A DNA stretch of 64,000 bases from Bradyrhizobium sp. (GTDB taxonomy: Bacteria > Pseudomonadota > Alphaproteobacteria > Rhizobiales > Xanthobacteraceae): the NCBI RefSeq assembly GCF_027307225.1, contig NZ_DAHUXJ010000106.1, positions 53,499 through 117,498 on the forward strand. Reading direction: 5' to 3'. Both the position numbers and the translations under genes were made by a program. Each line of letters starts with the position of its first letter. The first letter of the stretch is position 1. This document shows positions 44,689 to 54,253 of this stretch, piece by piece. A model generated the notes under the pieces. It was not told the DNA's origin and did not search any database. It worked only from the letters and a program-made list of their open reading frames with translations.

Positions 44689-45231
44689 ATGAACCAGCCC
44701 GCATCCGCCTACTTCATGGAAGAACAAAAGGCTCCAAACGAGTCGCACACGCTTTCGGTGCTGGTGCAGAACGAGCCCGGCGTGCTCGCCCGCGTGATCG
44801 GGCTGTTTTCCGGGCGCGGCTATAACATCGAGAGCCTCACGGTTTCGGAAACCGAAAGCCAGAAGCACCTCTCGCGCATCACCATCGTCACGACAGGCAC
44901 GCCTGACGTGATCGAGCAGATCAAGCATCAGCTCGACCGCATGGTGCCGGTCTATCGCGTGGTCGATATGACGCTCTCGGGCCGTTCGATCGAGCGCGAG
45001 CTTGCGATGGTGAAGGTGCGCGGCACCGGCGAGCATCGCGTCGAGGCGTTGCGGCTGGCGGAAGCCTTCCGCGCCCGCGCGATCGACGCCACCACCGAAA
45101 GCTTCGTGTTCGAGATCACCGGCAGCTCATCGAAGATCAGTCAGTTCGTCGACCTGATGCGTCCGCTCGGTCTGGTCGAGGTGTCGCGCACGGGCGTTGC
45201 TGCCATAGGCCGCGGAGCCGAGGGGATGTGA
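44689..45231 (+). CDS. ilvN: Acetolactate synthase small subunit
   Basis: The regulatory subunit, 180 residues. ACT domain (about 20-95): HTLSVLVQNEPGVLARVIGLFSGRGYNIESLTV, valine-binding. The C-terminal activation domain includes VKVRGTGEHRVEAL and FEITGSSSKISQFVDLM. ATG at 44689 follows CAGGGGG. It is the partner of the ilvB product although a dehydratase gene intervenes. Confidence 0.96.
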   Translation: MNQPASAYFMEEQKAPNESHTLSVLVQNEPGVLARVIGLFSGRGYNIESLTVSETESQKHLSRITIVTTGTPDVIEQIKHQLDRMVPVYRVVDMTLSGRSIERELAMVKVRGTGEHRVEALRLAEAFRARAIDATTESFVFEITGSSSKISQFVDLMRPLGLVEVSRTGVAAIGRGAEGM

Positions 45232-45234
45232 GCC

Positions 45235-45924
45235 ATGTTGGCGCGCGACTGGTACTATGACCAACGGCGGCGGGTCGGTATCGATTCCGCCGTCGCCGCG
45301 ATCTACGATCGCCACGGCAACAGCGACCTGCGGGCGCGGGCCGCGCTCGACATGCTGGGCGTCAAGCCGGGCTGGCGCGTCGCCGATATCGGCTGCTGCA
45401 ATGGACTGCTCGCCTGCGAGGCCGCGCTGATGGGCGCCGAGGTCGACGCGATCGATATTTCGCCGGCCATGCTGGCGCTGGCAAAGGTCGAGGCAAGGGA
45501 CCGCAAGGTTGCGATCCGCACCCAGTCCGCTGGGCTCTTGAGTTTCGTCTATCAGGCGGAAAGCTACGACCTGATCGTCAGCGAGTTCACGCTGCATCAC
45601 CTGCCGGATTTCTGGAAAGCGGTGGCGATGTCGCGAATCTTTGCTGCGCTGAAGCCGGGCGCGACTTTCTACCTGCGCGACATCGTGTTTGTGCGAACCC
45701 TCGACGGTACCGAGCGCGACGTCGACGAATGGGCCGAGTTCTCGATCTCCAACCACGATTTCAATCGCGACAGCGTCGTCACCCATATGCGCGACGAACA
45801 CTCGACCTTCGGCTGGGTGATCGAACGCATGCTGGCGGACGCCGGCTTCGAACTGACCTCGGTGGATTATCACGCGCCGCTGCACGGAACGTATCTGTTG
45901 CGGAAACCAGGCGGGCCGAGCTGA
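45235..45924 (+). CDS. Class I SAM-dependent methyltransferase
   Basis: A 229-residue methyltransferase. Motif I is VADIGCCNGLLACEA, the acidic residue after strand 2 is in VDAIDISPAM and motif post-I is YDLIVSEFTLHHLPDFW. It starts three bases after ilvN, so it is translated from the same message. The substrate is not known. Its N-terminus (ARDWYYDQRRRVG) is basic, perhaps for RNA or protein contact. Confidence 0.85.
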   Translation: MLARDWYYDQRRRVGIDSAVAAIYDRHGNSDLRARAALDMLGVKPGWRVADIGCCNGLLACEAALMGAEVDAIDISPAMLALAKVEARDRKVAIRTQSAGLLSFVYQAESYDLIVSEFTLHHLPDFWKAVAMSRIFAALKPGATFYLRDIVFVRTLDGTERDVDEWAEFSISNHDFNRDSVVTHMRDEHSTFGWVIERMLADAGFELTSVDYHAPLHGTYLLRKPGGPS

Positions 45925-45968
45925 CGCGCGATGAGACAGAGCCAGGCCATCGCCGCGATGCAGGTCAA

Positions 45969-46078
45969 CTCCCTCTCCCGTCGGGAGAGGGGTGGGGTGA
46001 GGGGTTACGGTCTATCGAGCAGATGCGGCCCCTCACCCGATCGCTACGCGATCGACCTCTCCCCGCGGGGGAGAGGTG
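45969..46078. repeat. Palindromic repeat before the EamA gene
   Basis: CCCTCTCCCGTCGGGAGAGGG is a tight hairpin; CGATCGCTACGCGATCG and CCTCTCCCCGCGGGGGAGAGG are two more. Related to the repeats at 43364 and 44531. Confidence 0.8.
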
Positions 46079-46115
46079 AATCGACTGCGCCGATTTCTGG
46101 TGGGTGCACAAATCA

Positions 46116-46997
46116 ATGAAACCCGCCGACGTCTGCATTGCCGTCCTGGTCGCGGTGATCTGGGGAAGTGCGTTTGTCCTGAGCCGGATCGCGCTCGATG
46201 AACTGTCGCCCGAATTGATGACGGCGCTGCGCTTTAGCATTGCCGCGGTGCCGTGCCTGTTTGTGCCGCGGCCGAAGGTTTCCTGGCCGACGTTGATTGC
46301 GATCAGCTTCACGCTGTTTCTCGGCCAGTTCCTCTCGCAGGCCTATGGCATCGCCAAGGGTGTCCCGGTCGGGCTCACCAGCGTGATCGTGCAGAGCCAG
46401 GCGCTGTTCACGATCGGCCTTGCGGCGCTCCTGTTCGGCGAACGTCCGACGCGGCTGCAGACGGTCGGCATCGCCATTGCCGCTTGTGGCCTTCTGATGA
46501 TCTGCGGCACCGTCGGCTATGATTTCAGCGTCTCGGCCTTTGCCGTGCTGATGCTCTCGCCGATCTTCTTTGCGGCCGGCAATCTGCTGCTGCGCCGCGC
46601 GCCGGGCGTGCCGATGTTCGATCTGTCGGCCTGGCTCTGCCTGGTCGCCGCGGTGCCGCTATTGACGCTCGCTTTCGCCGGCAATGGCGTGCAGTCGACG
46701 TGGCACGAGCTGTCGCATATGTCGCTTGCCGTCGTGTTTTGCATGCTCTGGATCGGCCTCGTCTCCACGTGCACGGCGTATTGGCTGTGGAATCGACTGT
46801 TGCGCGATTACCCGGCCGCGCAAGTGGTGCCATTTGCGTTGCTGGTGCCGTTCGTCGGTTCAGCCGCTTCCAGCATCGTGTTCGGCGAGACCTTTGGCAG
46901 ATTGAGGCTCGCCGGCATGTTGACGGTGGTCGGCGGCATCGCCGTGATGCTGCTCGCCCGGCGTACGCAGGCCCTGACCAAAGCTGCGGGAGCGTAA
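46116..46997 (+). CDS. EamA-family (DMT) transporter
   Basis: A ten-helix membrane protein of 293 residues with two EamA repeats (about 1-130 and 145-285; AVIWGSAFVLSRIAL and LWIGLVSTCTAYWLWNRLL). EamA proteins export amino acids and related metabolites. ATG at 46116 was preferred to an upstream GTG. With the LysE gene two bases after it and ilv genes around, export of branched-chain amino acids or intermediates is plausible. Confidence 0.88.
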   Translation: MKPADVCIAVLVAVIWGSAFVLSRIALDELSPELMTALRFSIAAVPCLFVPRPKVSWPTLIAISFTLFLGQFLSQAYGIAKGVPVGLTSVIVQSQALFTIGLAALLFGERPTRLQTVGIAIAACGLLMICGTVGYDFSVSAFAVLMLSPIFFAAGNLLLRRAPGVPMFDLSAWLCLVAAVPLLTLAFAGNGVQSTWHELSHMSLAVVFCMLWIGLVSTCTAYWLWNRLLRDYPAAQVVPFALLVPFVGSAASSIVFGETFGRLRLAGMLTVVGGIAVMLLARRTQALTKAAGA

Positions 46998-46999
46998 GG

Positions 47000-47599
47000 A
47001 TGCAGAACTCCTCGCTTCTGTTTGCGTTTGCCGTGTTCGCCGCGGTGATGTTCTTCACGCCGGGGCCGAACAACATCATGGTGATGTCGTCGGGGCTGAC
47101 CTATGGCTTTCGCCGCACCTTGCCGCATATCGCCGGCGTCGTCATCGGCTTCGCCTTCATGGTCGGCGCGGTCGGCGTCGGTTTTGGGGCGATCTTCATC
47201 GCTTTTCCGGTCCTGCAAACCATCCTCAAATATGCCGGCGCGGCCTATCTGGTTTACCTCGCGGTGATGATTGCGCTGTCGGGTGCGCCGAAGCCGGGCG
47301 AAACCGGGCGTGGCCCGATGACCTTCTGGCAGGCCGCAATGTTCCAGTGGGTCAACGTCAAGGGCTGGGTCGCGATCATCGGCACCATTACGGCCTACGC
47401 GGCGATCGCGAGCTTCCCGTTCAACATCGTGATCCAGGTCGTGACCTTCCTGGTAATGGGCACGGCCTCGATCACCACCTGGACGCTGTTTGGCAGTGCC
47501 CTGCGTCCGTTCCTGACCTCAGCCTCGGCGGTGCGCGCCTTCAATCTCGCGATGGCCGCCTTGCTGCTGGCCTCGCTCTACCCGGTCTTCATGGAGTAG
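47000..47599 (+). CDS. LysE/RhtB-family exporter
   Basis: A 199-residue amino-acid exporter with about six helices. The family N-terminus FFTPGPNNIMVMSSGLTYGFRRTLPHIAGV is clear, and FQWVNVKGWV matches the conserved middle. It begins two bases after the EamA stop. RhtB-type proteins export threonine, homoserine or leucine. A GGGGCG/CGCCCC stem past the stop may end the transcript. Confidence 0.9.
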   Translation: MQNSSLLFAFAVFAAVMFFTPGPNNIMVMSSGLTYGFRRTLPHIAGVVIGFAFMVGAVGVGFGAIFIAFPVLQTILKYAGAAYLVYLAVMIALSGAPKPGETGRGPMTFWQAAMFQWVNVKGWVAIIGTITAYAAIASFPFNIVIQVVTFLVMGTASITTWTLFGSALRPFLTSASAVRAFNLAMAALLLASLYPVFME

Positions 47600-47691
47600 G
47601 GGGCGAAACGATGCGAAATGAGGGTTTACGCCCCTTCCAAAAATGTTTTAGACCACGCGGGAAATTCGAAGGCGACCGGCGGTCCATCTGA

Positions 47692-48765
<1,074 letters not shown>

Positions 48766-48814
48766 GGCTTGATCCACGTTTTAAGTGGCGAGATCGCGCA
48801 GGCGCGATCTCGAT

Positions 48815-48854
48815 GATCAAAAAGGGCGCACTGGTGGATAAGACGAAGAACTAA
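48815..48854 (+). pseudogene. Vestigial second copy of the ilvC 3' end
   Basis: Forty bases match 48726-48765 (34 identical). All six differences fall on third codon positions, and both copies spell [12 protein letters not shown] and stop. The copy must have diverged as part of a working gene. It is either the remnant of a replaced ilvC allele or one end of a lost integrated element. Confidence 0.85.
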
Positions 48855-48872
48855 ATCTCGTGCCCGGATGCC

Positions 48873-48934
48873 GCGCAGCGCGAGTACGCTGCACCGCGTC
48901 CGGGAAACGGCAGGCACCTACACTGCCGCGATGC
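48873..48934 (+). repeat. Direct repeat, left copy (flanks AHSA1-ArsR)
   Basis: GCACCGCGTCCGGGA, then CAGGCACCTACA and GCCGCGATGC. The same sequence, same orientation, returns at 49897-49959 on the far side of the AHSA1-ArsR gene pair. Confidence 0.8.
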
Positions 48935-48956
48935 GCATGGCGCCGCGTTTGCGGTT

Positions 48957-49427
48957 TCAGGACACCGAAAGCTTATCGAGCCTCTGATAGCTCGCTTCCA
49001 TTCCATGTTCCATTCCGGTCGCGAGCATTCGCGCGCGCGTTTCCGCATCGGGCAGCGTCATACGCATGGTCATCAGCGTGCCGTCGCCGTCCTTTTCGAA
49101 CCGGGTCTCGATATGGTTGTCCGGCGTGGGCTCGGGCAGAAACATGCGCTCGACATGCACGATGCGGCTGTAGGGCTCAAGCTCGAGATATTCTCCGGTG
49201 AGATGAAAGCCGCCGCCGCCCGGCATCGCCCATTCGTAGCGGATCCTTCCGCCCGGCCGTGGCTCGCTGATGCAGACCGGCATGGTCCACCCATGGGGAC
49301 CCAACATCCACTGCTGGACCAATTTGGGCTCGGTGTGGGCGCGATAGACCGCTTCGGGCGGCGCCGCAAAGCGCCTGACGACGACGACGAAACGGTCGCC
49401 CTCGGTATTCAGTGTCAGCTTACTCAT
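48957..49427 (-). CDS. SRPBCC/AHSA1-domain protein
   Basis: A 156-residue START-like protein of the AHSA1 type (FAAPPEAVYRAHTEPKLVQQWMLGP, GGRIRYEWAMPGGGGFHLTGEYLELEPYSRIVHVERM). These form a hydrophobic pocket; stand-alone bacterial members are of unknown ligand. It overlaps the stop of the ArsR-type gene and so is under its control. This ArsR-AHSA1 pairing is common and usually self-regulated. Confidence 0.9.
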   Translation of the reverse strand: MSKLTLNTEGDRFVVVVRRFAAPPEAVYRAHTEPKLVQQWMLGPHGWTMPVCISEPRPGGRIRYEWAMPGGGGFHLTGEYLELEPYSRIVHVERMFLPEPTPDNHIETRFEKDGDGTLMTMRMTLPDAETRARMLATGMEHGMEASYQRLDKLSVS

Positions 49428-49429
49428 CA

Positions 49430-49780
49430 CTACTTCTCTCCTCGTTTTGAAGCCATTGCTACCAGGAGCTCATCGAGTCTCTCGTAGTTCTTCTCAAGTG
49501 CCTGGCGCAGCATCGTCAGCCATTGGTCGATGTCGTCGAGCCCGGCATCCGTCAGGCGGCAGTGGCGGCGCGTGCCGTCGATCCTTCGGGCGATCAAGCC
49601 CGCGCTCTCCAGCATCTTCAGGTGCCGCGAAATGGCGGGCTGGCTCATGTCGAAGGGTTTTGCGAGCTCCATCACCGTCGCCTCACCCTTGGTGAGACGG
49701 GCCAGGATCGCCCGCCGCGTCGGGTCGGCGAGCGCCAGGAAAGCCGCATCAAGGCGGGCGGAGCGCGCGGTATTTAACAT
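49430..49780 (-). CDS. ArsR-family winged-helix regulator
   Basis: A 116-residue metal-free ArsR/SdpR-like repressor: LALADPTRRAILARLTKGEATVMELAKPFDMSQPAISRHLKMLESAGLI is the full winged helix. No metal-binding Cys motif. ATG at 49780. A 16-base inverted repeat sits in its own promoter, so autoregulation is likely. Its TAG shares bases with the start of the AHSA1 gene (TAGTG). Confidence 0.92.
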   Translation of the reverse strand: MLNTARSARLDAAFLALADPTRRAILARLTKGEATVMELAKPFDMSQPAISRHLKMLESAGLIARRIDGTRRHCRLTDAGLDDIDQWLTMLRQALEKNYERLDELLVAMASKRGEK

Positions 49781-49789
49781 AACGAAATC

Positions 49790-49816
49790 ATTATATAACA
49801 AATATGTTATGGTCAA
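49790..49816 (-). promoter_or_regulatory. Promoter with embedded operator of the ArsR gene
   Basis: Reverse strand: TTGACC (49816-49811) and TATAAT about 15 bases on. Between and partly over them is the inverted repeat ATAACA-AATA-TGTTAT (49795-49810). A bound repressor would block RNA polymerase. Confidence 0.7.
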
Positions 49817-49896
49817 GCGCAAAATGCGGTCGGCGCTTTGCGGCATGATGCGCTGCTGATCCGGGGCTATTTCAAACGCTGGGTCCCGGCTCTGCG

Positions 49897-49959
49897 GCGC
49901 AGCGTGAAGTACGCCGCACCGCGTCCGGGACACGACAGGCACCTACAGCGCCGCGATGC
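49897..49959 (+). repeat. Direct repeat, right copy (flanks AHSA1-ArsR)
   Basis: Same orientation as 48873-48934 and about 80 percent identical (GCACCGCGTCCGGGA, CAGGCACCTACA, GCCGCGATGC). The pair encloses a 1-kb gene module. Confidence 0.8.
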
Positions 49960-50063
49960 AGCCGATATGCCATGCCGCAAGAAGTAAGATGGTTCGATTG
50001 CTATCGAACCGTCGATGACGCGGATGTGTAGACGGAAGGGCAGGGCGCGGCCGATCACAGGCT

Positions 50064-51053
50064 TCACGCGTGCCGCATCGCCTTGCCGAGCGTCTCCGAG
50101 GGACGTTCGCCGAACGCCCGGCGATAGTCGCGCGCGAAGTGGCCGAGATTGCCGAAGCCGCACACAAACGCGACCGACGTGACGGAAGTCTCCGTATCCG
50201 GCGTGGAGAGCAGCTGGCGCGCGCGCTTGAGGCGGACCATCTTGGCGAACGCCATCGGCGAATAGCCGCGGGCCTGCTGGAAGGCCCGGAAGATCGCACG
50301 CGCTCCCGTACCCGTCGCTTCCACGAGCTTCTCGATCGTGATCGCCTGATTCCAATGGGCCTCGATGAACTCTTCCGCGCGGCGCACGTGAGAGGGCAGC
50401 GTATCGGCCGGGTCGCGTTGCAGCAAATCGCTGAAGGTGTGTAGGTTGGTGCACAGGAAGGACACCAGAATGGTCTGTTCGAGCTCGCGCAACACCAAAG
50501 GCGGCAACTGGTCGGAGTCAGTATCGAGCTGCTCGGCGAAAAAGCGGATCAGCCGCCAGAGTTGCTCAAAGCGCGCCGAATTTCTGTTGGCGGCGGTCGC
50601 GAATTCGAGCTTGCCGCCCGGCCGCGCGCCGAGAAGGTAGGCCAATTTGTTTTCGAACGCGCCGGGATCGATGCGCAGGTTGAGCCATTCATGGCCGGCT
50701 TCGACCGCAAGGTTGATTTCCTGGCCGGGCGAGACGATGCAGGATTGGTTTTGATCCAGCACAACCATGCGCCTTCCGATCGCCGCCTGGCCGTTGCCGA
50801 CCACTGCCGTCAGCAGGCGAAACCGCTCGGCCTCCGGATAGTCGACGCTCGCGCCATTGCTGCTCTGGCCGTAGGCGAGGCCGATGCTTTCAAGCTCAAC
50901 GAGATTCCCCCTCGCCGAGAGGTTTGCCGGCGTTTTCAGTTCGACCCTGCTGGCGCCGAACCGCGTCAGCAGGGCATGCCTGAAATCTTCCGAGGAGGAG
51001 GTCTTGAAGACCGGAAAGCGCCGGAGCGGGTCGGCTGAGTGCTGGGAATGCAT
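50064..51053 (-). CDS. AraC-family transcription regulator
   Basis: A 329-residue regulator. The N-terminal AraC-binding-like (cupin) part is about 30-190; the C-terminal pair of helix-turn-helix motifs is about 225-325 (AITIEKLVEATGTGARAIFRAFQQARGYSPMAFAKMVRLKRARQLL and VAFVCGFGNLGHFARDYRRAFGERPS). Effector unknown. It diverges from the metallo-beta-lactamase gene across 233 bases, which is a plausible target. Confidence 0.92.
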   Translation of the reverse strand: MHSQHSADPLRRFPVFKTSSSEDFRHALLTRFGASRVELKTPANLSARGNLVELESIGLAYGQSSNGASVDYPEAERFRLLTAVVGNGQAAIGRRMVVLDQNQSCIVSPGQEINLAVEAGHEWLNLRIDPGAFENKLAYLLGARPGGKLEFATAANRNSARFEQLWRLIRFFAEQLDTDSDQLPPLVLRELEQTILVSFLCTNLHTFSDLLQRDPADTLPSHVRRAEEFIEAHWNQAITIEKLVEATGTGARAIFRAFQQARGYSPMAFAKMVRLKRARQLLSTPDTETSVTSVAFVCGFGNLGHFARDYRRAFGERPSETLGKAMRHA

Positions 51054-51286
51054 AGTCGGGTCCGCTCGCCTTACCCTGCTCCATAACGCCGGATGGATTG
51101 CGTTGGCTGCCGTTCAATCGAAGAGCTTCATTCCATAACAGTTTCACTCTACAAGACTTGGCGGTCAACCGGAAGAAGGAGAAGCAGTCGACAAGATCAT
51201 CGTCAAGCGGCTCGGTTTAGCCCCGACTGGATGAAACGCGGCGCGCTGATCTTCGTTGCCCTTGGTCGGTCAAGCTGGAGCATTCG

Positions 51287-52102
51287 ATGCCGGTCCATAT
51301 CTGCAGCACTTGCGGGACGTCCTATCCAGACGCCAACGAGCCGCCCAAAGACTGCCCGATCTGCGAGGACGAGCGGCAGTTCGTGCCGCGATCCGGACAG
51401 GGCTGGACCACGCCGGCGCGGCTGGCCGCAAGCCACACCAATGCGTGGCGCAAGCTTGAGGACGATCTGTTCGAGATTCACACCACGCCCGGCTTCGCCA
51501 TCGGCCAGCGCGCGCTGCTGTTACGTACGCCGCACGGCAATATTCTATGGGATTGCATCACGCTGTTTGACGAAGCGACCGAAGCGCTGGTCCGCGCGCT
51601 GGGAGGCCTGAGTGCCATCGCGATCTCGCATCCGCATTACTATTCCTGCATGCAGGATTGGGCGCGCGCGTTCGGTTGCCCGATCCACTTGCACAAGGCG
51701 GATGCCGAATGGGTCATGCGCGCCGATTCCAACATCCACCACTGGCAGGGCGAGACGCTGGCCGTTGCGCCCGGCGTCACCCTGCTGCGGCTCGGGGGAC
51801 ATTTTCCGGGCGGCACGGTGCTGCATTGGGCGGGTGGGGCCGCCGGCCGCGGCGCGCTCTTGAGCGGCGACATCGTGCAGGTGGCGGTCAACTTCAACCG
51901 GGTGTCGTTCCTCTGGAGCTATCCGAACATGATGCCGCTGTCGGGCTCGACGGTGCGCCGCATCGCCGAGGCGTTGAAGCCGTGGCCGTTCGACCGGATC
52001 TATGGCGCGTTCCCGGGGCGGCAGGTGATGACGGACGGCGCCGGCGTGGCGCAACGATCGGCCGCCCGCTACATCGAGCTGCTCGCGGGTGAGCAGCCGT
52101 AA
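51287..52102 (+). CDS. Metallo-beta-lactamase-fold protein with N-terminal zinc ribbon
   Basis: A 271-residue protein. The N-terminus (about 5-30) has CSTCG and CPICED, a rubredoxin-like zinc ribbon. The MBL fold follows. The usual HxHxDH is altered to SHPHYYSCMQDW; other metal-type residues are LGGHFPGG and LLSGDIVQV. The loss of the second Asp-His pair suggests a changed metal site or a non-hydrolytic role. No relation to beta-lactam resistance should be assumed. Confidence 0.8.
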   Translation: MPVHICSTCGTSYPDANEPPKDCPICEDERQFVPRSGQGWTTPARLAASHTNAWRKLEDDLFEIHTTPGFAIGQRALLLRTPHGNILWDCITLFDEATEALVRALGGLSAIAISHPHYYSCMQDWARAFGCPIHLHKADAEWVMRADSNIHHWQGETLAVAPGVTLLRLGGHFPGGTVLHWAGGAAGRGALLSGDIVQVAVNFNRVSFLWSYPNMMPLSGSTVRRIAEALKPWPFDRIYGAFPGRQVMTDGAGVAQRSAARYIELLAGEQP

Positions 52103-52261
52103 GGCCGGCCGTCATGCCGCCGGCGTCAAATCCACGCGATGTCCCGATCGTGACGCGGCCATCGCGATCAGCCTGAGCGCCTTCGCGAAGGAAACCGGTT
52201 GCCACTTTTCCGGATCATGCGTAAGAGCGGCCCGAAACTTTGATACGGGTTCCCTCCACGC

Positions 52262-53884
<1,623 letters not shown>

Positions 53885-53945
53885 GCAAAGTTGCGCGCGC
53901 CGATGAAACGACAGCGCTGCTGCCGCGATGATGCCCAAGGGAACA

Positions 53946-53999
53946 TTGACAAAACAGCGCGACGCTACCAACTATGATGATGGCCAACATTGATGTTGG
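53946..53999 (+). promoter_or_regulatory. Candidate promoter and operator of a small transcript
   Basis: TTGACA (53946-53951), 18 bases, AACTAT (53970-53975; TATGAT three bases on). Just after it is the perfect inverted repeat CCAACAT-TG-ATGTTGG (53984-53999), placed like an operator or a 5' hairpin. Confidence 0.5.
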
Positions 54000-54018
54000 T
54001 CGAAGCAGAGGAGGTTCG

Positions 54019-54075
54019 ATGACTCCACCTGCAAAGCGCGCCGCGATAATCGCCGAGGCAACGGTTCGGGCTTAA
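54019..54075 (+). CDS. Possible 18-residue small protein or leader peptide
   Basis: The peptide is MTPPAKRAAIIAEATVRA. It has a strong binding site AGAGGAGG four bases before the ATG and a TAA stop. A promoter-like sequence lies upstream and hairpins plus a terminator follow, with no gene in between. It is not rich in a single amino acid, so a classical attenuator is not evident. No family recognised. The 369 bases between the ABC-F and RND genes hold only this locus. Confidence 0.5.
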   Translation: MTPPAKRAAIIAEATVRA

Positions 54076-54148
54076 GCGTAGCGGCAACATACGAACACCG
54101 TCCCGAGAGCGGCCTATGGTCCCCATCAGTAGGGCATGGACCAACATG

Positions 54149-54187
54149 GCCCCTCTCGGAATGGGGGCTTTCGTGAAAGCTTTTTTT
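54149..54187 (+). terminator. Rho-independent terminator of the small transcript
   Basis: GCTTT-CGTG-AAAGC (54167-54180) followed by seven T (54181-54187), with a GCCCC/GGGGC stem just before. A TGGTCC/GGACCA hairpin lies at 54118-54143. Confidence 0.75.
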
Positions 54188-54253
54188 CCCACAACGATTT
54201 TTTTGACAACGAGCGATTTCGGCTGACGCCTTTTGGCTGACGCCGGCACCTCA

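Noticed and set aside
45235..45924. Methyltransferase after ilvN as part of branched-chain synthesis
   Set aside because: Close spacing shows co-transcription, but nothing in the sequence links it to the pathway.
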